This document shows, piece after piece, positions 43,197-43,550 of a DNA stretch of 43,550 nt. Source of the DNA: an uncultured Pelagibacteraceae bacterium (lineage in GTDB: Bacteria > Pseudomonadota > Alphaproteobacteria > Pelagibacterales > Pelagibacteraceae); the NCBI GenBank assembly GCA_902563555.1, contig CACEXM010000009.1, forward strand, positions 1 to 43,550, written 5' to 3'. Both the position numbers and the translations under genes were made by a program. How positions within the stretch are numbered: position 1 is the stretch's first letter; each line of letters opens with the position of its first letter. Below the pieces are notes generated by a model. That model saw nothing but the letters and a program-made list of their open reading frames with translations. It was not told the origin of the DNA and ran no database searches.

Positions 43197-43550
43197 TATC
43201 CAAACCTCCCTGTTATATAATCTTGCGTTTTTTTATTATCAGGATTCTTAAATATTTTATCAGTAGATCCATGTTCAATCAATTGACCTAAATGAAAAAA
43301 ACCTGTATTTTGAGAAACACGTGCTGCTTGAGCCATAGAATGAGTTACAATTATTATTGTGTGCTCTTTTTTTAACTCATCAATCAATTCTTCAATTTGT
43401 GCTGTTGCTATTGGATCTAATGCTGAACAAGGTTCATCCATTAATATAACTTCAGGTCTTACAGAAATCGCTCTAGCAATACAAAGTCTTTGCTGTTGTC
43501 CTCCAGATAATCCAGTTCCAGGTTCATGCAACCTATCTTTTACCTCTTCC
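43196..43550 (-). CDS. pstB: Phosphate ABC transporter ATP-binding protein PstB, N-terminal part missing
   Basis: The last about 117 residues of PstB; the frame runs off the right edge ([20 protein letters not shown]). The signature [14 protein letters not shown], the Walker [13 protein letters not shown] and the switch histidine in [15 protein letters not shown] are present, as is the typical PstB ending [18 protein letters not shown]. Walker A lies outside the window. The enzyme powers high-affinity phosphate uptake with PstSCA, presumably encoded to the right. Confidence 0.96.
   Translation of the reverse strand, partial: EEVKDRLHEPGTGLSGGQQQRLCIARAISVRPEVILMDEPCSALDPIATAQIEELIDELKKEHTIIIVTHSMAQAARVSQNTGFFHLGQLIEHGSTDKIFKNPDNKKTQDYITGRFG

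Overview
The window is strongly AT-rich bacterial chromosome with almost no non-coding DNA: about 48 protein genes, two tRNA genes, and no gene-free stretch longer than about 170 bases. The gene families (TGT with the TRSGRTG loop, DUF502, SdhE next to RecG, ErpA beside Dgt, the ArgS / NagZ / ScpAB / TatABC / SerS order), the overlapping genes and the low GC point to a streamlined alphaproteobacterium. SAR11 (Pelagibacterales, Candidatus Pelagibacter-like) is the best fit. That placement is inferred from gene content and composition, not from a search.

Layout. 1-7323 (minus): one gene chain, read rarD, mltB, rlpA-like, dacC, tmk, holB, metG, tatD (cut by the window edge), in which every junction overlaps. 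7408-7497: tRNA-Ser(UGA). 7506-9837: divergent sdhE and recG. 9834-11392: DUF502 membrane protein and a divergent M48 metalloprotease lipoprotein. 11396-16750 (minus): ssb, gyrA, coaD, secreted cyclophilin, tgt, tRNA-Lys(UUU). 16841-20346 (plus): uvrA and a PuuD-like membrane protein. 20343-31119 (minus): dgt, argS, an 86-aa membrane protein, nagZ, scpA, scpB, tatA, tatB, tatC, serS, yajC, secD, secF. 31170-32263 (plus): erpA and xthA. 32260-35323: zinc uptake locus, with znuA divergent from znuC-znuB-zur and two Zur-like operators between them. 35382-37172 (plus): small membrane protein, thioredoxin-type arsenate reductase, AqpS-like channel, Nudix hydrolase. 37252-37461: a lysine-rich coiled-coil protein, followed by two inverted repeats. 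37628-43550: phosphate region with ppx, ppk, divergent sixA, then phoB, phoU and pstB (cut by the window edge).

How the genes work together. Most of the window is housekeeping: translation (MetG, SerS, ArgS, Tgt, tRNAs), replication and repair (HolB, Tmk, GyrA, SSB, UvrA, RecG, XthA, Dgt), chromosome segregation (ScpAB), cell-wall turnover (MltB, DacC, NagZ, RlpA-like) and protein export (SecDF-YajC, TatABC). The accessory interest lies in the zinc locus and the arsenic-type cluster behind it, and in the polyphosphate / phosphate-signalling block at the right end.

I see no phage, transposon, CRISPR array or obvious defence system. The most notable observations are: a TGT enzyme that has lost three of its four zinc ligands; a 48-bp tandem repeat extending the histidine loop of ZnuA; paired Zur boxes; a compact arsC-aqpS-nudix cluster directly after zur; two perfect inverted repeats at 37.47-37.56 kb; and a gene packing so tight that three convergent pairs share one TTAA as both stop codons.
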